A stretch of 64,000 nt of DNA from Christiangramia sabulilitoris (GCF_007050985.1 NZ_VHSF01000003.1:283500-347499); one strand, 5' to 3'. Shown: positions 9,682 to 18,272, counted from the first letter of the stretch. The notes: generated by a model not told the origin, from the sequence alone. Made by a program: numbers and translations.

Positions 9682-10032
9682 AAGGTTTTTCATGGCATTA
9701 AATAACCTAAGATGAATTTAAAAACCCATCTCACTCTAAAAAAATTTTTGATAAGAAGATAGTATTATGGATCATGCCTATCTTCGGGTCCCGAAATTTA
9801 ATGAAGCTTTTCACTAATCACCATTTTAAAAGAATTTGTGCCATTCTTGAGTTCCGCCGCTTTTTAGGTTAGCATCTTCAGGCTTAGTTAATTACCAATT
9901 TTTTTGAAAAAGCCGGAGTTATAATGTTCATATTTATAGATTTAGCGTTAATAAGTCCTTTAAAATCCTAATGAAATCTAAAGGAATAAACCGGAGGTAT
10001 TTATTATTTTAGGCAATTGGAAACCAATTGAT
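9682..10032. other. 351-base spacer before thyA
   Basis: No open frame of useful length or RNA gene is visible. The only structure I can point to is a perfect 7-bp inverted repeat, CAATTGG-AAA-CCAATTG at 10014-10030, ending two bases before the thyA ATG. Confidence 0.5.
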
Positions 10033-10857
10033 ATGAAACAATACCACGACCTTTTAAAACATGTACTAGAGCATGGAGCACAAAAAGGTGACCGTACCGG
10101 CACCGGCACCAAAAGTGTATTTGGATACCAGATGCGCTTTGACCTGAGTGATGGATTTCCCATGGTCACTACTAAAAAATTGCATTTAAAATCCATAATT
10201 CATGAACTATTATGGTTTCTAAAAGGAGATACCAATATTGAATATTTAAAGGAAAACGGGGTAAGGATCTGGAATGAATGGGCAGATGAAAATGGTGACC
10301 TGGGCCCGGTTTACGGTCATCAATGGAGAAACTGGAACTCTGAGGAAATAGACCAGATAAAGGAAATTGTGGAAACCTTAAAAAAGAACCCAAATAGTCG
10401 CAGAATGCTGGTTTCTGCCTGGAACCCTTCGGTATTACCAGATACTTCCGTTTCATTCGCAGAGAATGTAGCAAATGGAAAAGCTGCGCTTCCTCCCTGC
10501 CATGCCTTTTTTCAATTCTATGTTGCAGACGGGAAATTATCCTGCCAGCTTTATCAAAGAAGCGCTGATATCTTTCTGGGAGTACCTTTTAACATCGCTT
10601 CCTATGCCCTGCTCACCATGATGATGGCGCAGGTTTGCGGATATGAAGCAGGGGATTTTATACATACCTTCGGGGATGCTCACATTTACAGTAACCATAT
10701 GGAACAGGTGGAGCTGCAATTGAGCCGTGAACCGAGACCTTTACCAACCATGAAACTCAACCCTGAAATTAAAGATATTTTTGATTTTACATTTGAAGAT
10801 TTTACTTTAGAAAATTATGATCCTTATCCTGGCATAAAGGCCAGCGTGGCCGTTTAA
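10033..10857 (+). CDS. thyA: Thymidylate synthase
   Basis: Methylates dUMP to dTMP using methylene-tetrahydrofolate, which is oxidised to dihydrofolate. The 274 residues match the ThyA class. Visible signatures are [13 protein letters not shown] near residue 20, the [15 protein letters not shown] block near 57, the catalytic Cys156 in [11 protein letters not shown], and the folate/dUMP-binding [19 protein letters not shown] block near 176. Its partner enzyme dihydrofolate reductase is also in this window, at 16328, but is not adjacent. A small inverted repeat touches the start codon, which might affect translation. Confidence 0.97.
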   Translation: MKQYHDLLKHVLEHGAQKGDRTGTGTKSVFGYQMRFDLSDGFPMVTTKKLHLKSIIHELLWFLKGDTNIEYLKENGVRIWNEWADENGDLGPVYGHQWRNWNSEEIDQIKEIVETLKKNPNSRRMLVSAWNPSVLPDTSVSFAENVANGKAALPPCHAFFQFYVADGKLSCQLYQRSADIFLGVPFNIASYALLTMMMAQVCGYEAGDFIHTFGDAHIYSNHMEQVELQLSREPRPLPTMKLNPEIKDIFDFTFEDFTLENYDPYPGIKASVAV

Positions 10858-10929
10858 TTTCAAATTATTAAAATCTGGAAATTGCAGCGGTTATTAAAAT
10901 AACTATTAGAATAAATTAAAAATTCAATT

Positions 10930-11340
10930 ATGAAAAAACTATTGATAATCGCTTTTCTCTTCAGCGCCATTTCAGGATTTGCGCAGGAAGATGTAGATGT
11001 GGATGGAAATAAAGTAACTATGCGGGAGACCGCTCCGGTATGGAAAGGTTGTGAAGATAATGCAGATCAAAAAGCCTGTTTTAACAAAATGCTTATGCAG
11101 CATATCCGTGAAAACATTAAATACTCGAAGAATGCCAAAGGCGAATATATTAGAGGTAAAGCTGTGGTAAAGATGAAGGTAAATGAAGAAGGTAAAGTGG
11201 TCGTAAATTCGGTGGAAAGTAAGTACCCTGAATTGAAAAAAGAGGCGATAAGATTAATGGAGTCTATTCCAACCATGACACCGGGAAAGCTGGGAGGAAA
11301 ACCAAAAGCTATTAAATACACGATCCCGATTAATTTTTAA
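10930..11340 (+). CDS. Small secreted protein with TonB C-terminal-like domain
   Basis: A 136-residue protein with a signal peptide (MKKLLIIAFLFSAISGFAQ). The mature part resembles the TonB C-terminal fold: PVWKGCEDNADQKACFNKML, then GKAVVKMKVNEEGKVVV, and a closing IKYTIPINF strand. It has no membrane anchor or proline-rich spacer, so it is unlikely to be a working TonB energy transducer on its own. Stand-alone secreted TonB-C domains are common in Flavobacteriia and their role is not known. Two cysteines are close together (C40 and C49 in the precursor). Confidence 0.7.
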   Translation: MKKLLIIAFLFSAISGFAQEDVDVDGNKVTMRETAPVWKGCEDNADQKACFNKMLMQHIRENIKYSKNAKGEYIRGKAVVKMKVNEEGKVVVNSVESKYPELKKEAIRLMESIPTMTPGKLGGKPKAIKYTIPINF

Positions 11341-11746
11341 ATGCATAGACTACTCCCCGGTCTTTTTTTAGTTTTATGAACAGATGTATTTTTTTCCAGG
11401 AAAATAATTCCGGCAAAATACTCCAATATCACGAGGCAGATAAACCTCCTTATACCATTGATTGTAAGATTCCTGATCATTTTCCTGTCTTCGCTATGAG
11501 ATAAATAAAATTCTTAATCGTGAATTTGATTTTGGAACCTTGAAATTAAACGCTCCATAGCAGCATAAATGATTAACATGTTCGAAAATACCAGGAAGGG
11601 CTTACCTAAATTTGAAACCGGCGCTACCTTAAATCATGAAAAGGTAAAAGTTAGCTTAAGTTTTCCCGTGAAACCTAGGATAATGTAGAAAAAGAAGTTT
11701 AACTCCAAGTTAACGACTGAAAATTCAGGCCGCTTTTAAAAAATTG

Positions 11747-11754
11747 TAAATTTG
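11747..11754 (+). promoter_or_regulatory. Probable -7 promoter box of the egtB operon
   Basis: TAAATTTG matches TAnnTTTG and lies 29 bases before the egtB ATG. No clear -33 TTG is seen. Transcription would begin inside the hairpin at 11755-11776, leaving a very short, T-rich leader. Confidence 0.45.
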
Positions 11755-11783
11755 AGTGATACCTAAACGTATCACTTTTTTTT
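11755..11783 (+). terminator. Terminator-like hairpin touching the egtB start codon
   Basis: Perfect 8-bp stem AGTGATAC (11755-11762) with GTATCACT (11769-11776), a 6-base loop, then seven T's running straight into the egtB ATG at 11784. By shape it is an intrinsic terminator. It could end read-through from upstream, with egtB starting from the overlapping promoter. Confidence 0.6.
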
Positions 11784-12947
11784 ATGCTTTCACAACAGGA
11801 TTTACTTCAACTTTTTAAAGAAACAAGAGCAGATTCAGAAAGGATATGCTCTTTCCTGGAAACCGAGGATTATGTAGTGCAGCCGGTAGAAAATGTATCT
11901 CCACCAAAATGGCATCTTGGTCATACCACCTGGTTTTTTGAGGAATTCGTGTTGAAAAAGTATTCCCCCGGTCACGAATTATATGATAAAAACACCGCTT
12001 ATGTTTTCAATAGCTATTATGAAAGTGTAGGTGAAAAGGTTATACGGACCAACCGTGGTAACCTGTCCAGGCCCACGGTAGCATGGATCTATGAATTCAG
12101 AAAATATGTAACCACGAAGATGATAGACCTGCTTACCCGGAATAAGCTGGACCAGGAACCATTAAAAGTTGTTGAGATAGGCTGCCATCACGAAAAACAA
12201 CACCAGGAATTACTCTATACAGACATTAAATATATCCTGGGTAACAACCCGCTTTCCCCAAAATATAACGACGAATTCAAAGAAAACAGGATCCAGGATT
12301 TTGAAAGAGAATGGATCACCGTAGAGGAGGGAGTATACGAAATTGGCCATAAATCAGATGATTTTTGTTATGACAATGAACTGGGATTGCACAAAAAGTA
12401 TTTATGTGGTTTCAGTATTTCGAACAAGCTGGTTACAAACGGAGAATTTCTGGAGTTTATTGAAGCCGGTGGCTACAAAGATGTGCTTTTATGGCATGCT
12501 GAAGCCTGGGACTGGATTCAACAAAATGAGATAAATAAACCGGCTTACTGGCATAAAGTAAATAATAGCTGGAAACAATATACCTTAAACGGACTTCAGG
12601 ATCTAAACCCGGATGCACCGGTTACCCATATCTCATACTACGAAGCCTTTGCTTTTGCCCAGTGGAAAGGCATGCGCCTGCCCACTGAGGAAGAATGGGA
12701 AATAGCACAGGAGAAATTCGAATGGGGCAGCCGATGGGAATGGACAGAAAGTGCTTATTCTCCCTATCCCAATTATAAGAAACCTGAAGGTGCATTAGGC
12801 GAATACAATGGTAAATTCATGGTGAATCAGAAAGTTTTAAGAGGAGCTTCCGTAGCTACTTCACGTCACCACAGCAGGTCCACCTATAGAAATTTTTTTC
12901 ACCCTCAGCTCAGATGGCAATTTACAGGCTTCAGACTGGTCAAATAA
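11784..12947 (+). CDS. egtB: Ergothioneine biosynthesis protein EgtB (hercynine oxygenase)
   Basis: An iron-dependent enzyme that joins a sulfur donor (gamma-glutamylcysteine or cysteine) to hercynine, giving the sulfoxide precursor of the antioxidant ergothioneine. The 387-residue protein has an N-terminal DinB-like domain with HLGHTTWFFEEF (H44, H47) and the iron-binding HxxxHxE at H136, H140, E142 (HEKQHQE). A C-terminal formylglycine-generating-enzyme-like (C-type lectin) domain follows, seen as THISYYEAFAFAQWKGMRLP and the closing RWQFTGFRLVK. egtD follows 9 bases downstream, which strongly supports the assignment. The choice of sulfur donor cannot be read from the sequence by eye. Confidence 0.93.
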   Translation: MLSQQDLLQLFKETRADSERICSFLETEDYVVQPVENVSPPKWHLGHTTWFFEEFVLKKYSPGHELYDKNTAYVFNSYYESVGEKVIRTNRGNLSRPTVAWIYEFRKYVTTKMIDLLTRNKLDQEPLKVVEIGCHHEKQHQELLYTDIKYILGNNPLSPKYNDEFKENRIQDFEREWITVEEGVYEIGHKSDDFCYDNELGLHKKYLCGFSISNKLVTNGEFLEFIEAGGYKDVLLWHAEAWDWIQQNEINKPAYWHKVNNSWKQYTLNGLQDLNPDAPVTHISYYEAFAFAQWKGMRLPTEEEWEIAQEKFEWGSRWEWTESAYSPYPNYKKPEGALGEYNGKFMVNQKVLRGASVATSRHHSRSTYRNFFHPQLRWQFTGFRLVK

Positions 12948-12956
12948 AGTAGTTAA

Positions 12957-13925
12957 ATGAAAAACACACCGGAAATTATGTTTGAATCGGCCTTTGCAGA
13001 AGACACGTTCAAAGGGTTGAGCAGCTTCCCAAAATATTTACTTTCAAAATATATTTATGATAAGAAAGGTGACAAACTATTTCAGAAGATCATGGATATG
13101 CCAGAATACTATTTAACATCCTGTGAATTTGATATCCTTCAACAGAATGCTGAAAATATTATCACCTCTTTTTATGATGCCAGGGGAATTGACCTTATAG
13201 AATTAGGTGCTGGTGACGGGAAGAAAACCAAGATCCTGCTCAGGCAACTGGTGGAAACAAAAGCAGATTTTAAATACCTACCTATAGACATAAGCCAAAA
13301 CGTTCTGGACGAACTGAAGGATTCCCTGGCGACCGAAATTCCAGAGGTAAATGTCGAAGTTCAACAGGGAACATATTTTAAAACCCTGGAAAGGCTCGCC
13401 GAATATAATACCCGCAAAAAAGTTATCCTGGTACTCGGGAGCAATATTGGCAATTTGAATCATGAGGAAGCAGTAGATTTTCTCCGCAACATTGCGCATG
13501 CCATGCGGGAAGAAGATATGTTATTCATGGGATTTGATCAGAAAAAGCATCCGCAAAAAATTCTGGATGCCTATAATGATCCTGCCGGTATTACTGAAGA
13601 ATTCAATAAAAATCTACTGGTACGTATAAACGAAGAATTAGGAGGGAATTTCAATACAGAGAATTTCATGCATTGGGAAACCTATAATCCGGAGACCGGA
13701 ACCGCGAAAAGCTTTCTGGTGAGTAACAAGAAACAGCAAGTAGAAATAAAAAACCTGGATCTTAATTTAGAATTTGCAGCCTGGGAAACCATTCATACAG
13801 AAATATCCCAGAAATATGATGATGCCGTAGTAGAATGGCTGGCAGATGAGTCCGGTCTAAGTGTCGATAAGTCTTTTGGCGACAAGGAAAACTGTTACAA
13901 AAACTATATCTTTAGAAGAAAATAA
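12957..13925 (+). CDS. egtD: L-histidine N-alpha-methyltransferase EgtD
   Basis: Uses S-adenosylmethionine to trimethylate histidine to hercynine, the step before EgtB. The 322 residues match the family. The SAM-binding loop is LIELGAGDGKKTKILLRQL near residue 80, followed by YLPIDIS near 104 and LVLGSNIGNLNHEEA near 159-173. MLFMGFDQKKHP near 188 and the C-terminal YKNYIFRRK are also characteristic. It lies between egtB and a DUF427 gene in one operon with gaps of 9 and 17 bases. No egtA, egtC or egtE homologue is in the window; the non-dedicated steps may be done by other enzymes. Confidence 0.94.
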   Translation: MKNTPEIMFESAFAEDTFKGLSSFPKYLLSKYIYDKKGDKLFQKIMDMPEYYLTSCEFDILQQNAENIITSFYDARGIDLIELGAGDGKKTKILLRQLVETKADFKYLPIDISQNVLDELKDSLATEIPEVNVEVQQGTYFKTLERLAEYNTRKKVILVLGSNIGNLNHEEAVDFLRNIAHAMREEDMLFMGFDQKKHPQKILDAYNDPAGITEEFNKNLLVRINEELGGNFNTENFMHWETYNPETGTAKSFLVSNKKQQVEIKNLDLNLEFAAWETIHTEISQKYDDAVVEWLADESGLSVDKSFGDKENCYKNYIFRRK

Positions 13926-13942
13926 TTTCAAAAAAGACCACT

Positions 13943-14224
13943 ATGAAAGCTATCTGGAATAATAAGGTCATAGCTGAAAGCTCCCGAACGAAGATCGTGG
14001 AAAACAATTATTATTTTCCAAAAGAAGATATAAAGGAGCAATATTTTAAACCCAGTGACTATCACACCCGTTGTCCCTGGAAAGGCAAGGCTTCGTACTA
14101 TCACATAGAAGTAGATGGCGAGCTAAATAAAGACGCGGCCTGGTATTATCCCGAGGCCAGCCATGCAGCGAAACCTATCGAAGATCACGTAGCCTTTTGG
14201 AATGGCGTAAAAGTCACTGAGTAA
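13943..14224 (+). CDS. DUF427 domain protein in the ergothioneine operon
   Basis: A compact cytosolic protein of 93 residues matching DUF427: a start MKAIWNNKVIAESSRT, then YFPKEDIKEQYF, the highly conserved TRCPWKGKASYY near residues 52-63, and the ending VAFWNGVKV. The biochemical function of DUF427 is unknown. The gene is 17 bases after egtD and probably translated from the same message, so a link to thiol/redox metabolism is possible but is inference from context only. Confidence 0.85.
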   Translation: MKAIWNNKVIAESSRTKIVENNYYFPKEDIKEQYFKPSDYHTRCPWKGKASYYHIEVDGELNKDAAWYYPEASHAAKPIEDHVAFWNGVKVTE

Positions 14225-14242
14225 TAATTAGAAAAGGACCTT

Positions 14243-14533
14243 TTAAACCTTCAGCAAACTGTTATCTGCAGCTGCGAAGTCACTCCATTGATATCCGTCG
14301 GCTTCCTCCTCGTTCATCCATTTCCCGTCAATAACATATCTAAATTGATAGGTTTGATCTACAGGAACATTGAACTGTGCTTTAAAATTACCGTTCTTGT
14401 ATTTTTTTAACTCAGATAAATTCCAGCTATTAAAATCTCCGGCTACCTCAACCTTATCTGCTTCAACAGCAGGTACAGTAAAAGTTACTTTACATTCAGG
14501 CTTAGACTTTAAATATTGTTTTGTAATTGGCAT
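14243..14533 (-). CDS. Isoamylase early-set / CBM48-like domain protein
   Basis: A 96-residue protein made of one glycogen-binding-like beta-sandwich: CKVTFTVPAVEADKVEVAGD, FNSWNLSELKKYKNGNFKA near residues 33-51, and YQFRYVIDGKWMNEEEADGY near 62-81. The FNSW and RYVIDG motifs are those of the AMPK-beta/CBM48 class that binds alpha-glucans. No catalytic domain is present, and stand-alone copies occur widely in Flavobacteriia. It is convergent with the ergothioneine operon (18-base gap). Its partner or substrate is unknown; glycogen-like polymer binding is inferred. Confidence 0.8.
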   Translation of the reverse strand: MPITKQYLKSKPECKVTFTVPAVEADKVEVAGDFNSWNLSELKKYKNGNFKAQFNVPVDQTYQFRYVIDGKWMNEEEADGYQWSDFAAADNSLLKV

Positions 14534-14723
14534 GACTATTTTTTTAATAATTCACGCTTCAAATTAAAGTAATAAAGAAATATAAAACAATAACAATCAA
14601 TAAGTTATCTTCATTTTTCCGAATATCTGAAAGAATCCTGAAATATTTAGAATACTCGTGAATACGAAAACGTTATTCTAAAAATTAAATGCAATTTTAG
14701 GAACTAAAGCAGAGAATTAAAAT

Positions 14724-15800
14724 TTAGATCTTCAGAGCTTTAAAAAGTTGATTCAGGTCTTTTTCGGTATTATAATAGTGCATACTTACCCGGATGCCTT
14801 CACCCCTTAGCGAAGTAATAATACCTTCACTTTTAAGATGATTAAAAAGATCCTCATCCCCTTTAATATTGAATAGCGAAGAATAATCCTCTCGCTCTGC
14901 GATCCAGTCTTCGAGCAGTCCTGCCTTAACAAACCTGTGTCTCGCCATCTCTTTCAGGCTGTTTATCTTCCCGCCAATGGTATCCATCCCCACTTTCTGC
15001 AGAAGATCTATGGCCACTTTCAAACTTCCAAAATTTAAAGTATCGTAATGCCCCGGTTCAAATTTGCCTATAAAATTGCCTTCATGAGCTTTATATTTCC
15101 CCTGAAGAGATCCAAAACCAAGGTGTTTAGGATGTAGTTTTCCCTGGACATTTTCGCTGAATAGCATTACTCCACAGCCATAGCCTGCATTCATCCACTT
15201 ATAACAGCTACTTATGGCTATGTCTATACCCGAACCATCAAAATCAAAATCTTCAGTACCAAAATATTGGGTCCCGTCAGCGATCAGGATCAATTCCGGA
15301 AATTTTTCCTTTAATTTATTTAGAAACCCGATTGAAATTTTAACTCCATTGATATACTGCACAATACTGAAAGCAAAAAAAGCAGGCTTCTCTTCTTCAA
15401 TTCTGGCCAGGATATTTGTCTCCAGGTTTTCGTCTAATTTGGCAAATACCACTTCAAAATTCCTGGATTTCACTGCCCAGTTTATCGACGGATAATCATT
15501 TTCAAGCAGTAATACTTTACAGGGCTTATCTATGCTTTCCAGAATACTATTAAACCCATATGAAAAATTAGGAATCAGAGCGACCCGGTTTGGTGCACAA
15601 TTAAAAAAATTACCTACGCTTTCGCGTACGGTAGTAAGCACTTCTCCCATTTTATCTTTCAGCAAGCTCGCTTTTAAGAAGAAATCCATATCGTGATCCT
15701 GCCGGTACTCCCAGACTTTTTCGGGCAATAAACCAGATGCCGCAGTATTTAAATAGGTGTATTGCTCTAAGACTGGAAAGCCTTTTCTTAAATAATCCAT
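14724..15800 (-). CDS. Aminotransferase class V-fold PLP enzyme
   Basis: A 358-residue pyridoxal-phosphate enzyme of the NifS/class V type. The ATG at 15800 is chosen. The frame stays open for 56 more codons, but that stretch is hydrophobic and aromatic, unlike the family, and would cover the divergent promoter at 15831. Visible motifs are YLNTAASGLLP near residue 16, the phosphate-binding region near 80, ILIADGTQYFG near 170, and the PLP-lysine site SSCYKWMNAGYGCGVMLF near 190. It could be a cysteine desulfurase, kynureninase-like or isopenicillin-epimerase-like enzyme; the substrate is not determined. The following 14534-14723 gap is AT-rich and empty. Confidence 0.8.
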   Translation of the reverse strand: MDYLRKGFPVLEQYTYLNTAASGLLPEKVWEYRQDHDMDFFLKASLLKDKMGEVLTTVRESVGNFFNCAPNRVALIPNFSYGFNSILESIDKPCKVLLLENDYPSINWAVKSRNFEVVFAKLDENLETNILARIEEEKPAFFAFSIVQYINGVKISIGFLNKLKEKFPELILIADGTQYFGTEDFDFDGSGIDIAISSCYKWMNAGYGCGVMLFSENVQGKLHPKHLGFGSLQGKYKAHEGNFIGKFEPGHYDTLNFGSLKVAIDLLQKVGMDTIGGKINSLKEMARHRFVKAGLLEDWIAEREDYSSLFNIKGDEDLFNHLKSEGIITSLRGEGIRVSMHYYNTEKDLNQLFKALKI

Positions 15801-15830
15801 AAGCCTTTGGAAGTTCTTTTGATAAAAATG

Positions 15831-15838
15831 TAAATTTG
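15831..15838 (+). promoter_or_regulatory. Probable promoter of the 2TM-folA operon
   Basis: TAAATTTG (TAnnTTTG) lies 26 bases before the 2TM gene, with a TTTG at 15806-15809 at about 21-base spacing that could be the -33 element. This is among the better promoter matches in the window. Confidence 0.55.
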
Positions 15839-15863
15839 ATAATACACTAATGTAATTGTAATT

Positions 15864-16322
15864 ATGTTTTCTAAAAAGAAAAGCCCTTCTAAAATAGATT
15901 ACGAACAAAGAGAACTTTATGAAAATGCCAGGAAAAGAGCCAAACAGAAAAAACGGCTCTTTCAACATTTTGTGATCTTTTTAATAGGTGCAGTTTTTCT
16001 CATTGTACTGAATGTCATCATTGGATACCAGGAAGATTTTAAGCCGCTGGGATATAACTGGTTTGTGTGGGCAGTACTATTATGGACCCTGATTTTCCTG
16101 GTTCATTTCTTTAATGTACTAATCGTAAACAGTTTGATGGGAAAAGACTGGGAAGCAAAACAAGTAGATAAGCTGGTAAAAAAACAAAAAGAAAAGATCG
16201 CACAATTACAAGAAAAGGTAGAAAGAGACTTCCCGCTTCCCCGAGAAAATAAGGACATCAGACCCATTTCAACAGATAAAAAAATAAGTCCTGAAAATCC
16301 GGATAAACCTATAAACAGCTAA
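15864..16322 (+). CDS. 2TM domain-containing membrane protein
   Basis: A 152-residue protein with a basic, charged N-terminus, two membrane segments (about 35-53 and 66-86, the second with WFVWAVLLWTLIFLVHFFNV), and a lysine/glutamate-rich tail likely to be coiled coil (near 98-120). This is the '2TM domain' layout common in Flavobacteriia, sometimes fused to LytTR or histidine-kinase domains. Here it stands alone and has no assigned function. It ends 5 bases before folA, so the two are co-transcribed. Confidence 0.78.
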   Translation: MFSKKKSPSKIDYEQRELYENARKRAKQKKRLFQHFVIFLIGAVFLIVLNVIIGYQEDFKPLGYNWFVWAVLLWTLIFLVHFFNVLIVNSLMGKDWEAKQVDKLVKKQKEKIAQLQEKVERDFPLPRENKDIRPISTDKKISPENPDKPINS

Positions 16323-16327
16323 ATATT

Positions 16328-16810
16328 ATGATCACCATAATTGCGGCAGCCGCAGAAAATAATGCCCTGGGCAAGGAAAATGGCCTGGTATGGCATTTAC
16401 CAGACGATTTTAAAAGATTCAAAAGATTAACCTCCGGGCATCATATAATCATGGGTAGAAAAACCTTTGAATCTTTTCCAAAATTACTTCCAGACCGCAC
16501 CCATGTTATAATTACCAGAAAAGAGGACTACCACCCTGAAGGGACTATTGTGGTTCATTCTCTTGAGGAAGCCCTTCGCGTTTCAAAATTAGATGAGCAG
16601 CCATTTATCATAGGTGGCGGAGAGATCTATAAGATGGGAATGGATAAGGCCGACCGTTTAGAACTTACCCGTGTACATGGGGAATTTGATGCGGACACCT
16701 ATTTTCCGGAGATAGATGAAAGCAAATGGGATCTCATTAAAGAACAATTCCATGAGAAAGATGATAAGCACGATTATGCTTTCACTTATCTAACTTATGA
16801 ACGAAAATAA
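16328..16810 (+). CDS. folA: Dihydrofolate reductase
   Basis: Reduces dihydrofolate to tetrahydrofolate with NADPH, recycling the product of thymidylate synthase. The 160 residues match the bacterial chromosomal type. Visible are MITIIAAAAENNALGKENGL with the active-site LVWHLPDDFKRFK (catalytic Asp near residue 27), IIMGRKTFESF near 38-48, and the cofactor-loop IIGGGEIYKMGM near 95-106. It is the second gene of an operon with the 2TM gene, and its 3' end overlaps the next gene by 14 bases. Confidence 0.96.
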   Translation: MITIIAAAAENNALGKENGLVWHLPDDFKRFKRLTSGHHIIMGRKTFESFPKLLPDRTHVIITRKEDYHPEGTIVVHSLEEALRVSKLDEQPFIIGGGEIYKMGMDKADRLELTRVHGEFDADTYFPEIDESKWDLIKEQFHEKDDKHDYAFTYLTYERK

Positions 16811-17657
16811 TCATAAGTCTATATTATATAAAATTGCTGAAAAGCAACATCTCAACCTTACCGGGTATACACCACTGAGTGGAGGTGACATCAATGATGT
16901 CTTTTTGCTGGAAACAACCTCTGAAAATTTTGTCATCAAGCTAAATGATGCCTCCAGTTATCCGGGTATGTTCGAAGCAGAAAAAGCCGGTCTGGAAATT
17001 TTACGAGCTCCAAAAGTTATCGATATTCCTAATCCTATAGCGATTGGGGATATAGACGGTTTATCATTTTTGCTTCTGGAATATAAACCATCCGGCAAGC
17101 AAAGTTCAAAATTCTGGGAAATTTTCGGGGAGCAGTTAGCCGGCCTGCATCAGCAAACGGCTGCTTCTTTTGGTCTTGACCACAGCAATTATATTGGAAG
17201 CCTGCCACAATACAATAGCAAGCGGGGATCTGCAGCAGATTTTTATCTTGAAATGAGGCTTGAACCTCAAATAAAACTAGCCCGGGATAAAGGTTTCAAT
17301 TTCAGAATTCCCGAAAGTTTTTTCACTAATTGCAGTCAACAAATTCCTGATGAACCACCTGCCCTCTTGCATGGAGATCTTTGGAACGGCAATTACCTGA
17401 TAAATTCTGAAGGCCTGCCCTGCCTGATAGATCCCGCCGTAGCATATGCTCCAAGGGAAATGGACATCGCAATGATGCACTTGTTTAGAGGATTCAACGA
17501 TAAACTTTTCAGGAGCTATCATGAAATATACCCCCTGGAAAGCGGCTGGAAGGATAGATTAGATCTCTGGCAGCTGTACTATTTACTGGTTCATCTTAAC
17601 CTTTTCGGAAGTCCTTACCTCTCCCGGTGCACCGCTATTCTGGATAAGTATAGTTGA
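16797..17657 (+). CDS. Fructosamine kinase family protein
   Basis: A 286-residue protein-kinase-like fold enzyme. The nucleotide-binding lysine lies in NFVIKLNDA near residue 44. The catalytic loop LLHGDLWNGNYL is near 192-203, followed by the metal-binding LIDPAVAYAPREMDIAMMHL near 210-229, all typical of ketosamine-3-kinases. Relatives phosphorylate sugar-modified lysines so that the sugar is lost (protein deglycation), but in bacteria the substrate is usually untested. The gene overlaps folA by 14 bases, so translation is probably coupled. Confidence 0.88.
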   Translation: MNENNHKSILYKIAEKQHLNLTGYTPLSGGDINDVFLLETTSENFVIKLNDASSYPGMFEAEKAGLEILRAPKVIDIPNPIAIGDIDGLSFLLLEYKPSGKQSSKFWEIFGEQLAGLHQQTAASFGLDHSNYIGSLPQYNSKRGSAADFYLEMRLEPQIKLARDKGFNFRIPESFFTNCSQQIPDEPPALLHGDLWNGNYLINSEGLPCLIDPAVAYAPREMDIAMMHLFRGFNDKLFRSYHEIYPLESGWKDRLDLWQLYYLLVHLNLFGSPYLSRCTAILDKYS

Positions 17658-17754
17658 TTTTACATTTCTTAACATCAATACATTTATTTTTAGCAGTTCC
17701 TTAGCGCATAAGCCGTCTCATCTAAAGTATCTTCAATCAAAATTAAAATTGATT

Positions 17755-18255
17755 ATGAGTACAAAGAATTTATATGACGACAAGGCGAGAGAAAAAATCA
17801 AGGAACTGGCAGAAGATATAGACTATTGCATGCTGGTCACTAACATGGATGAAAAACCCCTTAGTGCTGTGCCTATGTCGACCAAGCAGGTAGATGATCA
17901 TGGTGCGGTATGGTTTCTAAGTAAAAGCAGTAGTGAGCATAATAAGAATATTCAAAAGGACAGCGATGTGCAGTTACTGTATAGCGGAACTTCAGATATG
18001 GAATTTTTGAGTATTTATGGAGAAGCTTTTATTGAAACCAATCGCGAGGTGATTCACGAATTATATTCACCGGCAGACAATGCCTGGTTTGATGGTAAGG
18101 ATGATCCTGAAATCACTGCCATAAAAATAAATCCGAAAGAAGCTTATTACTGGGATAACAAAGACAGTAAAATGGTGACCTTATTCAAACTGGGAATGGC
18201 TGCTGCAACAGGAAAAAACCAGGATATTGGTGAAAAAGGAAAATTAGAACTATAA
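17755..18255 (+). CDS. Pyridoxamine 5'-phosphate oxidase-like (general stress protein 26) family
   Basis: A 166-residue cytosolic split-barrel flavin-binding-fold protein. The ATG at 17755 (MSTKNLYDDKAREKIKELAE) is preferred over a TTG two codons upstream. The fold is recognised from DIDYCMLVTNMDEKPLSAVP near residue 21, AVWFLSKSSSEHNKNIQKD near 49 and VQLLYSG near 70. It resembles Gsp26 rather than true PdxH and probably does not make pyridoxal phosphate. A strong hairpin terminator follows at 18273-18306. The upstream gap holds no clear promoter, and the gene is 97 bases from the kinase. Confidence 0.8.
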   Translation: MSTKNLYDDKAREKIKELAEDIDYCMLVTNMDEKPLSAVPMSTKQVDDHGAVWFLSKSSSEHNKNIQKDSDVQLLYSGTSDMEFLSIYGEAFIETNREVIHELYSPADNAWFDGKDDPEITAIKINPKEAYYWDNKDSKMVTLFKLGMAAATGKNQDIGEKGKLEL

Positions 18256-18272
18256 GGACTATAATTTTTACT

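Larger units (their letters stand above)
11341..11783. other. 443-base spacer with possible relic coding fragments and a hairpin
   Basis: Three short frames read like protein but are broken by stops: 11376-11504 (42 codons from an ATG), a stretch near 11510-11560 with no start codon, and 11580-11687. Together they could be a decayed gene on the plus strand, but no family is recognisable. The end of the spacer holds a -7 box (11747-11754) and a terminator-like hairpin (11755-11783) directly before egtB. Confidence 0.35.

Noticed and set aside
10930-11340. TonB energy transducer
   Set aside because: It lacks the membrane anchor and proline-rich spacer and has a cleavable signal instead, so it is called only TonB-C-like.
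15801-15968. 56-codon N-terminal extension of the class-V aminotransferase
   Set aside because: It is hydrophobic and unlike the family, overlaps the divergent 2TM gene and its promoter, and the ATG at 15800 fits the family start.
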